From DASYML01 sp036009045 (GTDB lineage: Bacteria; Acidobacteriota; Blastocatellia; Pyrinomonadales; Pyrinomonadaceae): DNA of 8,676 nucleotides. Shown here piece by piece: positions 6,512 to 8,676 of the stretch. The DNA is taken from NCBI GenBank assembly GCA_036009045.1, contig DASYML010000119.1, forward strand, positions 1-8,676, in the 5' to 3' direction. How positions within the stretch are numbered: the stretch's first letter is position 1; every line of letters begins with the position of its first letter. The position numbers and the translations under genes were made by a program. Under the pieces are notes generated by a model. The model did no database searches, had not been told where the DNA came from, and saw only the letters and a list, made by a program, of their open reading frames with translations.

Positions 6512-7342
6512 ATGCGATTCATGACGCTCCTCTTACGCAGGATTTACGCCTTCATCGTCCGCGATTTTCAACTCGCGGTGAGCTATCGCTTCGCCTTCTT
6601 CATGCGGATGCTCTCGATTCTCATCGTCACGACCACCTGCTTTTTCGTTTCGCGTATCTTCGCCGGTCTGACGAATACGCAGGACGCGCAGTGGCAGAAT
6701 CCTTTAGCGGCGTGGCTGACAGGCTTCGCCGTGCTCAACTATTTCATGACCGGCTTTTCCAGCCTCGCCAACGCGATTCGCTCCGAGCAGATGCAGGGCA
6801 CGCTGGAAAGCGTCCTGCTCTCTCCCATCAGCGTGCCGACGATCATCGTCGCTAGTTCCGCCTGGGATTTCGTCCAGGCGACCTGCTACTCTTTCCTCTA
6901 CCTCTTTTTCGGCTGGCTCTTCTTCGACGTTCACTACCGGGGAAACTATTTACTGGCCCTTTTATTTCTCCTGCTGACGACGCTGGTCCTCGCTTGCCTC
7001 GGCATACTCTCCGCCAGCTTCGCGATTGTCTTCAAACGCGGCGACCCCTTCGGCGTCCTCCTCGGCACAGGCTCCGCACTCTTCTCCGGCGTCCTCTTCC
7101 CCACCCAACTCTTAACGCAATACGCGGGCAGCGCCTTCGGCACTATCTCTCACCTGCTCCCAGCCACCTACGGCCTCGACGGCATCCGCCGCGTCCTCCT
7201 CGAAGGCCAGGGCCTCTCGCAAGTCCGCGAACCCCTCATCACTCTCTTCATCTTCCTCGCTGTTTTACTCCCCTTCTCCCTCTGGGTCTTCGCTCGCGCC
7301 ATCCGCCGCGCCAAACGCGAAGGCAGCCTTATTCAATATTGA
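6512..7342 (+). CDS. ABC-2-type exporter, permease subunit
   Basis: The 276-residue membrane protein pairs with the ATPase just upstream. It has a cytoplasmic N-terminus (RRIYAFIVRDFQLAVSYR), about six hydrophobic segments, and the ABC-2 hallmark between helices 2 and 3, EQMQGTLESVLLSPISVPT at about 90-108. It ends in a basic tail (RAIRRAKREGSLIQY). The ATG lies two bases after the ATPase stop, so translation is probably coupled; an AAGGA motif 15 bases upstream is too distant to be a good site by itself. The 3' half uses C-ending codons almost throughout, making the coding strand strongly C-rich (26 C to 12 G in 7081-7140). No clear terminator is seen between its stop and the convergent TIR gene. 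Confidence 0.9.
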   Translation: MRFMTLLLRRIYAFIVRDFQLAVSYRFAFFMRMLSILIVTTTCFFVSRIFAGLTNTQDAQWQNPLAAWLTGFAVLNYFMTGFSSLANAIRSEQMQGTLESVLLSPISVPTIIVASSAWDFVQATCYSFLYLFFGWLFFDVHYRGNYLLALLFLLLTTLVLACLGILSASFAIVFKRGDPFGVLLGTGSALFSGVLFPTQLLTQYAGSAFGTISHLLPATYGLDGIRRVLLEGQGLSQVREPLITLFIFLAVLLPFSLWVFARAIRRAKREGSLIQY

Positions 7343-7417
7343 AAATTTGAGATTGGATAAGAGCTAAGTCAGGCTGAGCGCTTGAACTTAAAACCCTATC
7401 TCCGACTCGCCGAGCGA
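7343..7417. other. Short gap between convergent genes, no signal found
   Basis: These 75 bases separate the ABC-2 permease from the converging TIR pseudogene. I see no strong stem followed by a T-run on either strand, so no terminator is called. The part from 7388 to 7417 can be read on the minus strand as a lost C-terminal tail of the TIR protein. Confidence 0.5.
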
Positions 7418-8156
7418 TTAGCGCAGGTCCCTGACGGCGGTATGATTGTGAGCAATCACGTAGAGGTCCAGAATCAAGTCGAAGGCCGTGATGAAGTAGG
7501 CTCGCTCGTTGCGGAAGTCTCTATAGACCTGATCCCACATCAGCGGAGGCAGCGAACTCTTTTGCTCACCTGCCAGCAGGACGGGCATGACCGTGTCCTT
7601 CTCCGCATCCGTGCCCATGAGCCGCTGACTGATTAACCCGACTTCGGCGGCGACCACGCTGCCAGCGCTGGACACTTTATTCTTGAACTTCTTGAAATAG
7701 AGCGGCGTGCCGACGGGGATGATGATGCCGTAGTCTGTATCCGGCTCACGAAGGTGGATACTCTCTTGCCCGCGCGGTCGTTCTCCCACTTATCAAGCAC
7801 GACTCTAATGCCAGCCTTTTGCAGTCTGTCGCCAGGTTGCGCTCCACCCAGCGTTCCCGCTCCCGGTCGCCCCAGGCGTAACTGATGAAGCATTCGGGTC
7901 GCGGCAGTTTCTGGCTTTCAACATAGGACACAAACTGAAAGACAGCCTGCTCGAAACGCGATCTGCGGGCGGCGAATCGTCGCTGCTCTTCCACATCACG
8001 CCGCTCCGTCTGCGTCAACTGGATCGGCTCATCCGCTTTCGGCAGGTTGAGCCTTTCACCACTATGCCCTTCGAGAGCGCGTAACAATTTGACGCCCGGC
8101 GGCAGTTTCAGATCTTGCGACTCACCGGGTTGCTTGTCTTGTTTCTTCTTCGGCAT
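7418..8156 (-). pseudogene. TIR-domain protein gene broken by two frameshifts
   Basis: Three overlapping minus-strand frames together encode one TIR-domain protein. Frame one (from ATG 8156) gives a 111-residue start ending at ERNLATD, including a charged helix (about 51-80) and the first TIR strand ECFISYAWGD (88-97). Frame two (about 7825-7738) continues with LQKAGIRVVLDKWENDRAG. Frame three (about 7735-7418) continues with DYGIIIPVGTPLYF, then SAGSVVAAEV, whose Glu (codon 7645-7643) sits where TIR NADases have their catalytic glutamate. One base is missing near 7824-7826 (GACTGC where GACCTGC would give D-L-Q) and one near 7736-7743. Restoring both gives 246 residues. The stop at 7418-7420 is followed in frame by SLGESEIGF and another stop, so the end may also be truncated. 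An LPPGVKLLRALEGHSG leader (18-33) resembles the start of a WD40 repeat. Sequencing error is an alternative to decay. A TTG at 8168 is a less likely start. Confidence 0.75.
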
Positions 8157-8282
8157 GGCTGTTTCCAATCTTTGCGGTGGTTGGCTGTCAATCGAGCGTG
8201 AGACTAATGTATAGCTGTTTAATGACGGATGCCATTTTAACTTTAGTTGAGATTCAAACCAATGGTTGGAAGAGGGTTGGAG

Positions 8283-8363
8283 TTTAAGGTCTCAGGCTTA
8301 AGGTTAGGGCAACCGAGTTTTGGCTTTTGACTCTGGACTCAAGACTCTGGACTCTCTAGACTG
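8283..8363. repeat. Heptamer array 3 (GACTCTG), abutting the deacetylase gene
   Basis: Units of exactly seven bases run from 8329: GACTCTG, GACTCAA, GACTCTG, GACTCTC, TAGACTG (to 8363). A weaker set precedes it in 7-base steps ending AGG: TTTAAGG, TCTCAGG, CTTAAGG (8283-8303). Unlike arrays 1 and 2, no inverted partner arm is visible. It ends five bases before a GTG and eight before the ATG of the deacetylase gene. The rest of the 215-base gap (8157-8282) shows only a repeated GGTTGGA (8264-8270 and 8275-8281) and no convincing promoter. Confidence 0.7.
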
Positions 8364-8371
8364 TTAGAGTG

Positions 8372-8676
8372 ATGCGCGTTGCTTATTCACCTCGTTATTA
8401 TGCGGAGATTGGGGAGGGGCATGTCTTTCCGATAAGGAAGTTTGAGTTGGTGAGGGAGAGGCTGTTGGCGGAGGGGACGTTGGTGGCTTCGCAGGTTGTG
8501 GAGCCGGAGGCGGCGCGGGTTGAGGACGTGTTGCTGGTGCATACGGAGGATTATGTGAGGCGTTTGCGGGCGGGGACGTTGACGGAGAGGGAGGTGAGGC
8601 GGTTGGGGTTGCCCTGGTCGAAGGCTCTGGTGCGGAGGTCTTTTCTGGCGGCGGGGGGGACGTTGATGGCGGCGGG
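8372..8676 (+). CDS. Histone deacetylase / AcuC-family protein, 5' part (runs off right edge)
   Basis: The first 101 residues (MRVAYSPRYYAEIGEGHVFPIRKF..., then LLVHTEDYVRRLRAG and RRLGLPWSKALVRRSF) match the start of bacterial histone-deacetylase-like hydrolases, zinc enzymes that remove acyl groups from lysines or small amines. The GHVFP segment and HTEDYVRRL are typical of the N-terminal region; the catalytic His-His and Asp/His metal ligands lie beyond the edge. An in-frame TAG at 8357-8359 means translation begins at GTG 8369 or ATG 8372; the ATG is preferred. No Shine-Dalgarno site precedes it because heptamer array 3 occupies that position. Codon use is unlike its neighbours: AGG, GGG, TTG and GAG dominate and the coding strand is G-rich (27 G to 8 C in 8521-8580), which may reflect a different origin or a local mutational bias. 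Confidence 0.85.
   Translation, partial: MRVAYSPRYYAEIGEGHVFPIRKFELVRERLLAEGTLVASQVVEPEAARVEDVLLVHTEDYVRRLRAGTLTEREVRRLGLPWSKALVRRSFLAAGGTLMAA

Noticed and set aside
7815..7830. Programmed ribosomal frameshift at the AAAA run of the TIR gene
   Set aside because: There is no canonical slippery heptamer or obvious stimulatory stem, and a second, separate frameshift is needed downstream; decay or sequencing error is simpler.
8163..8191. Perfect TTGACA on the minus strand (8186-8191) as promoter of the TIR gene
   Set aside because: No -10 box is present 16-18 bases on, and transcription would begin at the start codon itself.

Overview
The window is a GC-rich bacterial chromosomal segment with short intergenic gaps, few good Shine-Dalgarno sites and several GTG/TTG starts. 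The best lineage guess is Acidobacteriota (Blastocatellia-like). It rests on the style of the proteins: an N-terminal MKxCxxC...FCPVDGTPL zinc ribbon, an M16-like protein without its catalytic motif, and a TIR protein with a WD40-type leader. This is inference from recalled family resemblance, not from a search.

Layout: (1) 1-384, minus strand, is the 5' part of a zinc-ribbon protein running off the left edge. (2) 385-764 is a divergent control region with a good leftward sigma70-type promoter, a GTGGGC-TG-GCCCAC dyad and a weaker rightward promoter. (3) 765-3074, plus strand, holds a secreted M16-family protein lacking HxxEH, then the quinone C-methyltransferase ubiE/menG. (4) 3075-3358 is non-coding, with a 100-bp element bounded by 19-bp inverted repeats and, directly abutting it, an inverted pair of 7-bp tandem repeats. 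(5) 3359-5386 encodes the two DppB/DppC-type permease subunits of a peptide-class ABC importer; the gap between them is almost filled by a second heptamer array of unrelated sequence. (6) 5442-7342 encodes an ABC-2-type exporter, ATPase then permease, with a 2-base gap. (7) 7418-8156, minus strand, is a TIR-domain gene broken by two single-base frameshifts. (8) 8157-8371 is a gap with a third heptamer array that stops a few bases before (9) 8369/8372-8676, the 5' part of a histone-deacetylase/AcuC-family gene running off the right edge.

How the parts relate: UbiE acts in respiratory quinone synthesis. DppB/DppC would form one membrane channel, but no matching ATPases or binding protein lie in the window; the following ATPase is of exporter type and pairs with the ABC-2 permease instead. 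The most unusual signal is not a gene. Three intergenic regions carry three different repeat units, (C/T)(A/G)GCCTC-like, GGATTGC and GACTCTG, all in a strict 7-bp register. Two are arranged as inverted pairs and two run to within a few bases of a start codon, where a ribosome-binding site would be expected. A second large-scale oddity is a swing from strongly C-rich to strongly G-rich coding strand between the ABC-2 permease and the deacetylase gene.
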